A DNA stretch of 64,000 nucleotides from Panagrolaimus kolymaensis (GCA_028622995.1 JAJQJQ010000046.1:1612001-1676000), one strand, 5' to 3'; counted from the first letter of the stretch, positions 11,601 through 24,291 are shown. The notes: a model not told the origin generated them from the sequence alone. Translations and numbers: made by a program.

Positions 11601-12642
11601 TTACATTTTATGCATGTCAATTTTGTCTTATTTTGAACCATGAAAAAAAAGGTAAACAAGTGTTTAAACTTGTTCAAAGGTAGCAAAAAAAACATATATG
11701 CTCATATGTGAGTGAGGGAAAAAATAACGAAAATGCGAGATGTTTCTCAAGAAAAGAGTTTCAATAATTAATAAAAATTGATAAAATCTTTAACAAAAGG
11801 AAACTTGCAAAATTACTACAACAAAAAAATGAAGAAAAAAAAGCTCCCGTGATAAAGTGAAAATTAAAGGTATGATATTCTTAAATAGGAAAGTTTGAGT
11901 TTTGCAAAATTATTTAATAAACCCTATCTTGAAAAGTTCACCTTGAATAAAAAATTTTAAAAGTTAAAAAAAGCTAATTAGAAGGCCTTTAAAAAGCCAA
12001 AATTTTGATTTTGAGAATTTTAGCATTCCGTTTTTGCTTCAATATGCGCTATTATTTGCGACAAAATTAATTAATAAAAACGTACATAAAAAGTAAAAAA
12101 ATTTGATAATACAAATTACCAACTTTTAAACGACCTGTATAGTCTTATCAAACCTTTTTTTATGAACGCTACAACGTAGTAATTTGGTGCACCTTAGAGT
12201 CTCGCCTCGTCGTTCCATTCCTAACCCTTTTAGGTTTAAAACCATTAGAAAATAAAAAATTAAAAGTTTGCCTCTTCTTTTCCATTCATTTATTTAAACT
12301 TAAACTTATGTACTCCTATTCTCTCCAAACTAATAAAATTTATTACTGGTTCAAGATTGATGATCACATATTATTTGTTCGAGTGTGTGATATAATCAAG
12401 AAATGAGAGAAACGAGAAAAACTAAACGCGAGAAAAGAAGAAAAAAAACAACCGTTCAAGTGACGCAACTTTGTCAGCCAAAAAACCGTTTACTAAAAAA
12501 AGTTGTAAAAAGTGTAAAAAAAATAATTTGCGATGATGTCAGAATTAAAAAAAGCCCAACTAAAAATGATTCAAAACCTTTTTATTAGTAAAATTATAAT
12601 TAAAATTAGTAACGAAAAAGAAAAAAAATTTAAAAGAAAAAA
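8687..12642. other. about 4 kb without a recognisable gene
   Basis: Upstream of the tyrosinase and downstream of the transporter. The sequence is AT-rich with many A and T runs. The open frames present are short, lysine- or phenylalanine-rich and without splice context or domain resemblance. Regulatory DNA for the tyrosinase may lie at the left edge, but nothing specific is seen. Confidence 0.6.
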
Positions 12643-14618
12643 TTAAAACGAAGTTTGTGAATCTGATTGTTGGACGCGTGATTGAGCGGAGTAATATTTT
12701 GATGGGCTCTAAAAATTGAAATTGGTTAATCATATTTTTGAGGAAATTTGTGAGAGAAATGGAAGGAAAGGCTTACTTCATCTTGTGGAATTGGTAATGA
12801 ATCAGTAGGATGAATTCTTGGACCAGGTCTAAGAGGTTTATTTCGTTCTATCAAAGCTTGAACAAATGCACATCCAACTGCATCACCACAAATATTTACG
12901 CATGTTCTAAGTCGATCACTAAAAAAATTGGGGATAAAATAAGAAAATTAGCCAGCTTCGTTATTGGAATATCAAAGCTTTATCACTCAATGAGTAATAT
13001 AATTTTAAGTTTTCGAGGCAAGGATCTCAGTAATAAAAGCCAAAGAATTTCGTGGATTTTTATAACTAAACCAATTGCGAAAAAGAAGTTAACGACTTTG
13101 GTCTTGGGACTTACAGTAGCCAATCAACAGCAATAATAATACTTATATCATCAGTGGGTAACCCAACAGCTGACAATACTATCAACATAGTTACTAACCC
13201 AGCAGATGGAATAGAAGCAGCACCAATGGAAGCTAAAGTAGCTGTAATACTTACAGTTATAACTTGACTAAAAGATAAATTAATTCCATTTATTTGTGCA
13301 ATAAATATGGAAGCTACAGCTTCATATAAAGCTGTTCCATCCATATTAATCATAGCTCCAACGGGAAGGACAAATTTAGTGTACATTGAATCCACGCCAT
13401 TCGCTTCCAAACATTTAAATGTTACAGGTAAAGTAGCGGCGCTGGAAGCTGTTCCCAATGCAGTCATAGCAGCTTGAAGTAAACCTCGAAGAAATTTATA
13501 TGGGTTTTCTCGAGATGCAATAAAATATATTAATGAAATGGTACCAAATAAATGCAAAATTAATCCCAAAATTACGGTAGCCATATAAAGGCTTAAACTT
13601 TCAAGAGTTTTCCCAAGATCATGGATTTCCAATATTTTTGCTGCAATGAGTGAAGCAATACCAATCGGGGCATACCACATTAATAAACCAACAAGGAGAT
13701 TAATAACATGATCTAAAGCTATGAATATATCAGCCAAAGGTTTGCCTTTTTCACCGAGATATGAAAGTGAAATTCCTACAGCCACACAAAATACAATCAA
13801 ACCAAGAACATTCATTCCATCGGTTTTATGAATTTTCAAGACTATGGATCGAGGATCAGATTCATTTAAACGAATATATTCAGAGGACGTTTGACGAAAG
13901 GTTGCTTCAATAATGTTATCAGGAAATATGTTTCTGCAAAAAAGAAATCGACGATTAGTTTAAAAAAATAATTTAATGCATTTTGTATTATAAAAAAAGT
14001 TAATTTCAAAAAGGTTTTAAAGCATCCATTAGCTTCCCCAAGTAATGCCACGAAGTATCGTTGCAAAATTTTCAGCGACAACTTTTGTTAGGGAACTCTC
14101 AAGTGTTCAAAAAAATAATATTCTCACCTAATAACATCCAAAAAATTATCCACTCCACTAACATCTGCTTTTTCTTTTCCCACATAAGTTTTTCCTTTAA
14201 TCGATGGATCTCCTGGGTGTATAACTAAAACCAAAATAATTCCTAATATTACCGCCAATGTGGTTGTCATAGCATAATATAAAAATGCCCATTTACTTAT
14301 TTCACCGGATTGTCGAGCATCCAATTGTGATAACCCTAAATCAAATATCCAATCAAATATTTGGACCTGAATCTTCCAATAAAAAAATTATGCAACAAAC
14401 TAACCCGAAATTAAACTTGCAACAATCAAAGGTAAAATCATTAATTTAAGACTATTCATTAAAATTTCACCAGGAAAATTAATATATGAAATAACTTTGG
14501 GATCAGGATCAAATATTCTTAAAATAAAACCCAAGCCAATACCAAAAATTACACCAAAAAGTGTGAAAATAAGTTCGCCATTAGTTTTCCACACAGATTT
14601 TAGCCTTTTTGAAACCAT
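12643..14618 (-). CDS. SLC1-family excitatory amino-acid (glutamate) transporter
   Basis: Five exons, complement of 12643-12708, 12777-12918, 13115-13933, 14128-14335 and 14405-14618, give 482 aa, slightly short for the family (about 500-570). Eight membrane segments with two re-entrant hairpins are expected. Conserved signatures are intact: SSAATLPVTFKC (hairpin 1, about residue 304), NMDGTALYEAVASIFIAQ (TM7, about residue 337) and IPSAGLVTMLIVLSAVGLP (hairpin 2). The family co-transports glutamate or aspartate with sodium and counter-transports potassium at the plasma membrane. The protein starts directly with a basic stretch before TM1. It ends in QTSF, which resembles a C-terminal PDZ-binding tail. 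Nematodes carry several glt paralogues and I cannot say which this is. Confidence 0.93.
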
Positions 14619-15235
14619 TTTTAGTAAACGATTTCAAGTAATAAAATAAAGTAAAGCCTTGTTTTAAACCTTCAAAAAATAATTTTCAACAATAAAAAAA
14701 ACCATTGATTTTAATATTCAATTTCAGTTTCTGTTGGTTGAAAAAAGGCTGTGTCACATGAAAATCCTTTTGTAAAAAATAAATAAAATAACAGAGGCAA
14801 GCAACAGCGACGACAGACGAGACCAAAATCAACCAAACACAAAAAAAATGGTGAAACAATGAAAACACGCATTTTTTAAATTCATTCAAAAAAAGGCTTT
14901 GATTGCTTGGAACTTGTTTTTATTGAGTCACACTCGCGTATTTAATATTAATGTGTATGTATGGATAGAGATCATTGCATAATACCTTTAAAAACCTACA
15001 TCGTTGTCTCTTTAAAGCATCGTTGAGAATGATGGAAAAAAACATATGGCTCAAAATTTATATTTAGCGGTCAATTTTTAGATACAAAAATTATTAATCC
15101 TAAAAAATGTGTAAAATGAGTACTTTTTTCTTCCATTTTTTATAATTTTTACTTTTACAAAACTTTATTCTTTTATTTACAATACAAAACCTAATACATA
15201 CAAAATAAAATTCATACATAAATAAATATTTATTA
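14619..15235. other. intergenic spacer
   Basis: AT-rich upstream region of the transporter and 3' flank of the MSP-domain gene. No gene or RNA recognised. Confidence 0.5.
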
Positions 15236-16164
15236 TTATGCAGCAACTGTAGTTACAATAGGTAAAATAACACTTCGAACATTAGCACGTAAACCAAAAA
15301 GTTTTGCTGGATCAGTATCATTTTCAGTACATATAACATAAATAACTTGAAGTTTATCTTGTTTCGCTCCACCACCAGCCAATCGAATAACTTCTAATTC
15401 ATTTGCAGCATTACAATCAAGAAATGAATAAACAGGATTAACACGAAAATAAAAATTATTTGATGAACGTATTTTGATTGCCAAACGATCAGGTGATTTG
15501 TTTATCATTAAATGCCTGAAAAAGATATGGAGCATTAGTAAGTCAAAAAAAAATAAAAACAAGAAATCCAAATTTACTTTGAAACACCACCACGAGTATC
15601 AAAAACAGCTTTATTTGGATTAATGCATAAAACAGGAGAAGATTTGGCTAATAAAGATGATGTTGAACGAGGTGAAGCAGCATGCTTTGATGGTGATACA
15701 TGAGTAACAGCAGCAGGTGTTGAAATTGATGATGATGGAATGGAAGTTGGAATTGACGTTGATGTTGAGGATGCAACAACAGGAAGAGGAGGAGGTATCA
15801 AAGCTTGAGTTGTTGTTGTTGATATTGGAGCAGCCATTGGTTGTTGATGATCTTGAACAGGTGTTGTTGATGATTTTTGTGTTACAACCATTGGAGATGA
15901 TGTTTGAGTTGGTGGTGCAGCAGCAACAATAATATCTTTTTGATCGGATGCATCTGATGAAGTAAATGATGGTGGAGCAACAGAAGAAACCATTGATGCA
16001 GGAACAACATTATTATTATTGTTATTGTTGATTTCTTCAGGTTGCTTTGTTGTTATTGATGTTTGCTGAACAGCAGTAGCAGCAGTTGGACCTCCTCCGG
16101 ATGATGGTGATAAAGTTTTTAATGGAATTTTTCCTTCTTCCATCGGTTGTTGTTGAGACGTCAT
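15236..16164 (-). CDS. MSP-domain protein with long low-complexity N-terminus
   Basis: Two exons, complement of 15236-15515 and 15578-16164, give 288 aa. The first ~170 residues are Ser/Thr/Pro/Ala/Gln-rich and probably disordered. The last ~115 residues form a major sperm protein immunoglobulin-like fold: INPNKAVFDTRGG, a SPDRLAIKIRSSN strand, FRVNPVYSFLDC and KLQVIYVICTEND are characteristic. Nematode MSP-domain proteins polymerise in amoeboid sperm or, in VAP-like members, bind FFAT motifs at the endoplasmic reticulum. No C-terminal membrane anchor is present, so a soluble sperm-type or SSP-like protein is more likely than a VAP. The low-complexity extension is unusual for sperm MSPs. Confidence 0.8.
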
Positions 16165-16910
16165 TTCACTTTGAAATTATGAATTCAAGACTGAATGTTT
16201 TGTATTGCATTTCAAAAAAAAAGAAGAAAGAAGTAAGCTTTGAAAAAAAAAATGGAATCAAAACTTTTGTAAATTTGCATTTTTTCGTTCACCAAAATCT
16301 CCTCAAACAATTTTTTTGAAGAAGAAAAAACAGCTTTTTATCTCGACAAGAATTGCTTGAAAGATGGAAAATGCGGGTAATTACGGTAACTTGGAAAGCT
16401 TGGAAAGACAAGCAGCTTTTCTTCAATCTTCGACAAAAATTTTTTTCAATGCTTTGATTTTATTTTGAAAAATTCGAAATGTGTGTTTCTGTTAGATTAT
16501 TTCCCTTTTTTTGTATCCTCGATAGACTTTTGCTTTTTCTCAATTACTTTACTTAGTTAAATTTGTCATCACAACTCTTACATAACATTTGTCTAAAATT
16601 TGAGTTGGAGATTGTTTTAAAACCTCATTTGCGAGTTAAAAAAATGTACCAAATCATCGAGAAATAAATACAATCTTTAAAATTTTTAACTAACATTTCT
16701 CTCCATCTCCTTTCGATTCTAACCAATTAGCTGATGACTTCGCTACTTTTTGCTCGTGCTCTGTCATATGTTTCATACGCGATTTTCACATCTTCTTTTT
16801 TTCCGCGCCAACTAATTCTTTCTTCGATGTCTCTCTTTTTTCGGAGCTATTTTACGTCATAAATAAATTCTTTTTTGCCTTTTCTTTATTTCCATCATTT
16901 TTAGGCTTGT
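16165..16910. promoter_or_regulatory. shared upstream region of the MSP-domain gene and topoisomerase II
   Basis: A 746-bp divergent interval between two gene starts, so it must hold the promoters of both. No specific binding site can be assigned. A TTTTTAG acceptor-like sequence ends at 16904, six bases before the topoisomerase ATG. Confidence 0.5.
16898..16904 (+). promoter_or_regulatory. candidate spliced-leader acceptor for the long topoisomerase II form
   Basis: CATTTTTAG ends at 16904, with no upstream coding exon that would need it, and the ATG follows six bases later. This is the usual layout of a nematode trans-splice site. Read directly; use as a trans-splice site is inferred. Confidence 0.5.
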
Positions 16911-19900
16911 ATGCTCAAGATTCTTACGAGGGTACTTCGACTTCAAAATAATAATAGCTTAAGCTCATCTCTTCCACCTTTAATTTATCATTCTCGCGCG
17001 TATTCTTCGTGAGTATCTTTTTTGTATAATATCTAATGTCGTTTGTTCTAATTTGTCAATTTTCAGGTCTTTCAACAATCCAGAAAGAAAAATGTCGATC
17101 GAGACAGTTTATCAAAAGAAAACTCAATTGGAGCATATTCTCCTGAGACCTGACACTTACATTGGTTCTGTCGAATTCTCCGACAAGGCTCCTATGTGGG
17201 TTTATGATATCAAAGAAGATAAAATGGTCAATCGTGAGATCTCGTTCGTTCCTGGGCTGTACAAAATCTTTGATGAAATCTTGGTGAACGCAGCTGATAA
17301 CAAGCAACGTGACAACAAGATGAACTTAATCAAAATCACCATTGATAAGTAAGTTTTTTTTGGTTAATGAGAGAAGGTGTTGGATTTTCGTATCATTTAT
17401 TTTCTTTTTTATTAACATCACTCATTTTCAGAGAGAACAACGAAATCTCTGTGTACAACAATGGTCGAGGTATTCCTGTTGTTGAACACAAAACTGAAAA
17501 GATGTATGTTCCTGAACTTATCTTTGGTACTTTGTTAACTTCTTCAAACTACAATGATGATGAAAGAAAGGTCACTGGTATGTTTACAAACCTTTATCGT
17601 TATAAGTTTTATAATTTACTTTTTTAGGTGGTCGTAACGGCTATGGTGCCAAACTGTGTAACATCTTCAGCACAAAGTTCGTCCTTGAAACATCATCCAA
17701 AGAATATGGCAATTCTTTCAAACAAACATGGGTGGACAACATGAAAAAGAACGGAGATGCTAAAATTGAAAAAGCCAAAGGAGATGATTTTACCAAGGTT
17801 ACCTTCCGTCCTGATCTCACCAAATTCAAAATGAAGGAGCTTGATGATGATATTATTGCTTTAATGTCTCGACGTGCTTACGATATTGCTGGTGTATCCA
17901 AAGGTGTTAGTGTCTTTCTTAATGGCAAGAAAATTCCTGTTTCTGGTTTCAAACAATATGTCGAACTTTACACGAAGGATTACATCGATAGCAATGGCGA
18001 ACCTTTCAAAGTTGCTCATGAAATTGTCAATGATCGTTGGGAAATTGCTGTCACGGTCTCTGAAAAGAACTTTCAACAAGTCTCCTTCGTCAACTCTATT
18101 GCAACAACAAAAGGCGGACGACATGTCGACTATATCACTGATCAGATCGTTGGAAACATGATGGAGGCAATCAAGAAGAAGATTGGCAAAGGTAGTATTC
18201 AAGTTAAACCTTTTCAAGTCAAAAACCATGTTTGGGTGTTCGTCAATTGTCTCGTTGAAAATCCAAGCTTCGATTCTCAAACAAAAGAAACTCTTACAAC
18301 TTTGGCGAAATCTTTTGGTTCCACCGCTGCTGTCTCTGAAAAGTTCTCTGCGTCTGCTCTCAAATGTGGTATCGCTGATGCTGTTATGTCTTGGGTGAAA
18401 TTCAAGCAACAAGAACAAGCTGATAAGAAATGTAGTTCTAAGAAGACGTCTAAACTCAAGGGTATTCCTAAACTTGAAGATGCTAACGATGCTGGAACAA
18501 AGAATTCTCATCTCTGTACTTTGATCTTGACCGAAGGAGATTCAGCCAAGTCTTTAGCTGTTGCTGGTTTGGGTGTTATTGGACGTGATCATTATGGTGT
18601 GTTTCCACTTCGTGGTAAAATGTTAAATGTTCGTGAAGGAAGTCATGCTCAAATTATGAAAAACGCCGAAGTCACATCGTTGCTGAAGATTCTTGGTTTG
18701 CAATACAAGCTCAAATATGAATCCGAAGATGATATGAAAACTCTTCGTTATGGTAAAGTTATGATTATGGCTGATCAAGATATGGATGGTTCGCACATTA
18801 AAGGTCTCGTCATCAATTTCATCCATTACAACTGGCCTAACTTGATCAAGAAGAACTTTGTCGAAGAATTCATCACTCCTATCATCAAAGCAACCAAAGC
18901 AAAGGAAGAAATTTCATTCTTCAGTATTCCTGAATATGCTGAATGGCGTCAAAATACAGCAAATTGGAAAACTTACCGTATCAAATACTACAAAGGTATG
19001 ATTTTTTCGAAACCTTTGTTTCCTTTAATATGCCTTTCTGTTTTTAGGTTTGGGTACTTCCACTTCCAAAGAAGCCAAAGAATACTTTTCTGACATGCTT
19101 AGACATCGTATCAAATTCAAGTATGATGGTCAACCATGTGATGATGCAATTGATCTTGCATTTTCAAAGAAAAAGATTGAAGAACGTAAAGATTGGCTTA
19201 CTCGATGGATGGAAGTTCGTAAACAAATTCGTCTTGAAAATGGTACAGAAGATTACCTTTATAGTAAGGATACTCGTGCTGTTAGCTACAGTGATTTCAT
19301 CAATCGTGAACTTATTCTTTTCTCAAACACTGATAATGAACGTTCAATTCCCAGCCTTGTCGATGGTTTAAAACCTGGTCAAAGAAAAGTTCTCTTCACA
19401 TGTTTCAAGCGTGCTGATAAGAAAGAAGTCAAAGTTGCTCAACTTGCTGGTGCTGTTGGAGAAATGTCGGCATATCATCATGGTGAAGTAAGTTTTTTGA
19501 CAAATGGAATACGACTTTTACGATAATTTTTTAGGCATCTCTTATGTCAACCATTGTTAACCTGGCTCAAGATTTCGTTGGTACCAACAATATCAACCTT
19601 CTTCTTCCCATTGGTCAATTCGGTACTCGTCTTCAAGGTGGTAAAGATTCAGCTAGTGCTCGTTACATTTTCACTCAATTGAAGTAAGTTTTAGTTTTTT
19701 CCTTTTAACCATTAATTTCAACGGTTTTTTTTAGTCCTGTTACTAAAGCTCTCTTTCCCTCTGATGATGAATATGTTCTTAAGTTCTTGTATGAAGAAAA
19801 TCAACGTATTGAACCTGAATGGTATGCTCCAATTATTCCTGTTGTTCTTTGCAATGGTGCTGAAGGCATCGGTACTGCTTGGTCTACAAAGGTGCCGAAT

Positions 19901-21755
19901 TACAATCCTCGTGATCTTGTTGAAAATATTCGTCGTTTGATCCGTGGTGAACCCATTAAACGTCTCATCCCATGGTACAAGCATTTCAATGGAACTATTG
20001 TGGAAATAGATGCTCAACATTTCTGTTGTAATGGTGAAGTTAGTGTCCTCTCTGATGATACCATTGAAATTACTGAACTTCCTGTTAAATCATGGACACA
20101 ACATTACAAAGAAGCTGTTATTGAACCATTGCTTGAAAATGACAACAAAGCTGAACTTCAAGTTACGGACTTCAAAGAATATCATACCGATGTTACTGTA
20201 AAGTTTATCATCAAAATTCCTTCCGATAAATTAAAGAAAGCTGAATCACAAGGATTGCATAAAGTTTTGAAACTTCAATCTGCTATTTCTACAACTTCCA
20301 TGGTTCTTTTCGATGGTGCTGGATGTTTGAGAAAGTTTACTTGTCCGGAAGATATCTGTCGTGAATTCTATGAAGTGCGTAAGAAGGTTTATATTGATCG
20401 AAAACGTTATGTCGAAGGAATGCTTCAAGCTCAAAGTGATCAACTTTCTCATAAAGTATGTTACTTAAAATAAAACATTTGGTTATTGTAATGCATTGTA
20501 TGTTTTTAGGCTCGCTTCATTTTGCTCAAGATCGACAACAAGATTTTCATTGAAAACAAGAAGAAAGCTGCCATCATTGATCAACTTGTCAAACTCAATT
20601 TCCCTCCAGATCCAGTCAAAAAATGGAAAGAAATTCAAAAGAAAAAAGAAATTGAATCTGCTGGTGAAGTTGGAAATGACGAAGAATCCGCTGACGAAGA
20701 AGAGGACGCTGAAGCTTCTGGCACCAATGAAAAGCGCGTTCAAGACTATGATTATCTTGTTGGTCAGCAATTGTGGAAGCTCTCAACTGAAGAAAAGGAT
20801 AAGCTTCTTGCTGAATCTGAAGCTAAGAAAGTCGAATTAGCTGTACTTCAAGGGAAAACATGGAGCGATCTTTGGGAAGAAGACTTGGAGAAATTCTTGG
20901 AAGCTTTGGAAAAGCAAGAACGTAAAGAAGAAGGTGATATTGAAGAAGCAATCAAAATCGCTGCAAAGAAAATCTCAAAGGATAAAGCTGCTGGTGGTAA
21001 AGGGAAGAAAGCTCAAGCACTCTTTGCTGAAGTTAAACCAAATCCAAATGCTATTCGTGTTGAACCAACAATCACTCATATGAAAGAAAAATATGAAGTC
21101 AAGCCAACAAAACGCGTCGTCAAAACTGAACCCAAGGTTAAAAAAGAAATGAATATGGGCGAGATGCTTGATGAAGGTAACGAAGAAAACGAAGATCCTA
21201 GCAATGAAGTTGTAAGTTTTTTTGCTTATTCTTTTATTTACTCTAACAAAATCAACTTTTTAGAATGATTTGGATGGCGATGTTGAAATGGAAGATGTCA
21301 TGCCAAAGAAAGTTGCTCAAAAACGTACCAAAGCTGAACCAAAATCCAAAGCTGAGCCAAAGACCAAAGCTGAACCAAAGTCCAAAGCTGAACCAAAATC
21401 AAAAGTTGTCAAAGCTGAGCCAAAGTCCAAAGCTGAACCAAAATCAAAGGTTGCTAAAGCTGAACCAAAGCAAAAAGCTCCTGCTAAGAAGGTCGTAGTT
21501 TCAGATGATGAAGACGATGTTGAAGTTATCTCGGATGATGACGACGCTGAAGTTCTCTCGGATGCTGACGATGATGAAGTTGAAATTGCTCCAGTCAAAC
21601 GTAATGCTCCTCGTCGTGCTGCTGCTGCCGCTGCTACTAAGAAATATGTCATTGAAGAAAGCGACGACGATGAAGATTCAGAGGAAGAAGCACCCAAACC
21701 TAAGAAATCACGGATTCATATATCTGATGATGAAGATAATGATTTCTTTGTTTAA
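16911..21755 (+). CDS. top-2: DNA topoisomerase II, with putative mitochondrial presequence
   Basis: Nine exons (16911-17008, 17067-17348, 17432-17577, 17628-18995, 19048-19487, 19535-19683, 19735-20455, 20510-21211, 21264-21755) give 1465 aa. It makes ATP-driven double-strand DNA passages to resolve supercoils and catenanes. Visible in order: GHKL ATPase ([32 protein letters not shown]), Toprim (TEGDSAKS near residue 478; [10 protein letters not shown]), and the breakage-reunion domain with active-site tyrosine in SARYIF (about Tyr822). The tail is acidic and lysine-rich, with tandem AEPKSK repeats and likely nuclear signals. Exon 1 adds about 40 residues that are basic and free of acidic residues until the end, with an RAYSS motif resembling a matrix-processing site. 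The conserved core begins at the second ATG (17092), which has a good context and sits just after an acceptor. I therefore infer mitochondrial and nuclear forms from one gene. Confidence 0.95.
17060..17066 (+). promoter_or_regulatory. intron 1 acceptor of topoisomerase II, possible second trans-splice site
   Basis: ATTTTCAG ends at 17066 and the in-frame ATG at 17092 is the first ATG after it. If the spliced leader joined here instead of exon 1, the product would lose the presequence and begin at the conserved core. The cis use is well supported by phase; the trans use is inference. Confidence 0.35.
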
Positions 21756-22395
21756 ACTTTATTTATCGTGCAATTTTACTAAATGATCTCTTTTTTTCTG
21801 TTATATTGTTTTTTCTTTAATTTGTGAATTATGTTTCGGTTTGAATAAATATTGATAAATAAAAAATTTTGTGTACATTTTTTTATGATCTGCAGTAATT
21901 TCTTGTCTTAACCTCTCTAATTTGATATGACGACACTTTAATCATAGCCTAAAGCTTCCCTTTAGTATTCCTCGTAATTCTAAGGTTGAGATTAATTGTT
22001 CAAAATAATTCTTTGTTTTGGAACGAAAAAGATCCCAATATTGCTTGCCTAATTTTAGATTATTCAGCTTTTGAATAACCAACTCAAAGCTTGCGAGAAT
22101 CATTTTATTTTGCTCCCATCACTCATCACATTAATCATTCCCATGCAAAGGTAATGTAAACTCATTTCGAACTGAATTATGGCTGCTAGCAGCTCCATCC
22201 AAATTTATTGGTTCTTAGCAGCCATATTTTTAAGATTTAACATGAAAGTTCCAAGAAAATTGCTCATACTTATGGTATTTGAAAATTGAAAAGTGGTAGT
22301 TTTTCAATTCATTCTGGTGATCATCAAGTGTTCAAACTTTTCGTCGCTGTTTGGTTTTTTTCTCTTGCTTTTCGTTGGCTGCTGCTTTTAAAACT
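21756..22395. other. intergenic spacer
   Basis: Contains the topoisomerase 3' end (AATAAA-like sequence near 21845) and the upstream region of the next plus-strand gene. No other gene recognised. Confidence 0.5.
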
Positions 22396-23734
22396 ATGGT
22401 TCAAAAAAGTTTATCTGAATTTGTTAAAGAATTTAGTAATCTTCCGCCTCCTATGCCACTATCATTTAAAGTTGAAGAAAATTCTGGTGTTGCTGATATT
22501 AAAGATGTGTTAACAACTTCGAATGACGATGCTGCTGCTGATGCTTGTGATGTTCGTATCAATGGTGCTCGCTCGGATACTCGTGTCAATTCGAATGCTG
22601 GTGATGTCAATGATAATAGTCAAATCCAAAGTGTTTCTGATGCAGCTGAAGATGCCAATGATTCAACAACTATGTCTCATCCACCAACATCAATGGATAT
22701 GTCATCAAATTTTCCAAAAGAAATTCCACATTTTGATCCAAATTCTATCAATCCATTAACTTTGAATCTATTAGCTTCTATTATTCATGCTGCAACTTCT
22801 GAACCATTTGCTCAAATGATGAATGCTTTTACTCAATCACTTTCAACTGTTGCTTCTTCTAATCGTGGACCATCTGTTACTCATCAGACACTTTTCGGTG
22901 CTGCTCGTACTTCATCAAATATCAACAAAGGAGCTGATAGTACAAGAACAACATCAAAGACAAATGAAAAATCAAATTCTCTTTTGCCATATGTCATTTC
23001 AAAGTCTTCAATTGCTGCTGAATCTCCATCATCCTCCAAGAAACGAATCAATCGTGGAAGAATTTTTAAAGCTCACAAAGGTGGTTACAATGTTATTATT
23101 GATGATGAAATTCGGCCAGCTGATTACATGATGGATGCTATGAAAGGAGAATTAATCAAGAAGCAAATTGGACTTTTGGATATTGTGAGTTTCATTCTTT
23201 ACCTTTATTAAACCCTTTTGTGTTTACGTTGTAACAAATTCTTTGAATTTTTAGGTCATTGATGGCTCAAGTATCTATGAAAAGCTTTCAAAAACCGTTG
23301 ATCTTCTTCCACATTTGAAAAATCCTTCGTATTGTGGAGCTGTTATTGCTGGACATTTATTTCCTCGTGACTTCTTTATCAACCATATTCTTCGAGATAC
23401 TGATGGAAATGTTAAAGCTGCTAAAGGTTTCATCAATCATAGCAATCGTGATCCACTTTCTCGTGAAGCATCAAAACTTTTCTTTGGTATGTTTGGTTTT
23501 TATTTTCATGCTCTCTTCTAAACCCATATTTTTTTAGATGTACTGTATTACTTTGGTGGAGTAATCATTAATCCTGACATGCTTGAATCATGGATGTGGG
23601 TTGCACGAAAAGGCGTGAATGATCGTGGTAATACATCTAAAAGTGGTCGTAATGTTCGATATTTTGTTGAAGCTGATTATGTTCCAATTTTGCAAGAAGA
23701 TATTTGGTTCACCGAAAACTCCACAACTTTGTAA
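22396..23734 (+). CDS. unrecognised protein with disordered N-half and conserved-looking C-half
   Basis: Three exons (22396-23184, 23255-23486, 23538-23734) give 405 aa. I do not recognise the family. Residues 30-215 are rich in Ser, Asn, Asp and Thr and probably disordered. A basic patch (SSSKKRINRGRIFKAHKGG) follows and could be a nuclear signal or nucleic-acid contact. The last ~165 residues look globular, with a PHLKNPSYCGAVIAG segment and a KLFFDVLYYFGG helix. The C-half weakly recalls small helical DNA-binding domains such as BEN, but not enough to assign. There is no signal peptide or membrane segment. The ATG used is the first in frame after the stop-free non-coding lead. Confidence 0.75.
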
Positions 23735-24291
23735 AACGACTTCTTTTTCTTTCTTTTCTTCTGTATTTTGTTTTAATTGTAATAATTTATTAAAATGTGT
23801 AAATAAAAAATTTCTAAACATTTCTTTTTGAATTATGAAACTAACAAAAATGGATAAAAATTTGGTCTTTGATTGTTGCTTGATTGATTTTTTGTGTTCC
23901 TGGACTTCATGTTGGAAAAAAGGTTGTTTGTTGTAAACAATTAATCAATGAATCATTCGTTCAGTTAATTTTGCTTGAAGAAGGCCTTAATCAAACTATA
24001 ATCACGTACATAAAATTGTAGCACCAAGCAAGAAGTAATTTTGATTATTTTTTTATGCCTTTTAATTAACGATTATCAGACTTTTATTGGTATAAAAGCT
24101 AAAGTTCATCACGAATAACCCAAGCACTTCTCCAGCGGTAAAGGAGTAATAAAAAAGTTTTTATCATTGCATATTTGAAATAAAGGTGTGTTTTATTTTA
24201 ATGTATTCTTTGTGTTTTTTCGATAATACCTATTTAACCAATAATTGCTTTTTCTGAATTTTATCTTCTTTTTTTTATGTGAATCGTCAAA
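23735..24291. other. intergenic spacer
   Basis: 3' end of the preceding gene (AATAAA-like near 23803) and upstream region of the next. No other feature. Confidence 0.5.

Noticed and set aside
12403..12588. Short lysine-rich open frame
   Set aside because: Low complexity and in the 3' flank of the glutamate transporter; no support as a gene.
13866..14081. Open minus-strand frame inside the transporter locus
   Set aside because: It overlaps exon 3 of the transporter in another frame and intron 2; the transporter model explains the locus fully.
21317..21697. Antisense serine/glycine-rich frame opposite the topoisomerase tail
   Set aside because: Mirror image of the AEPKSK repeats; long antisense frames are expected there.
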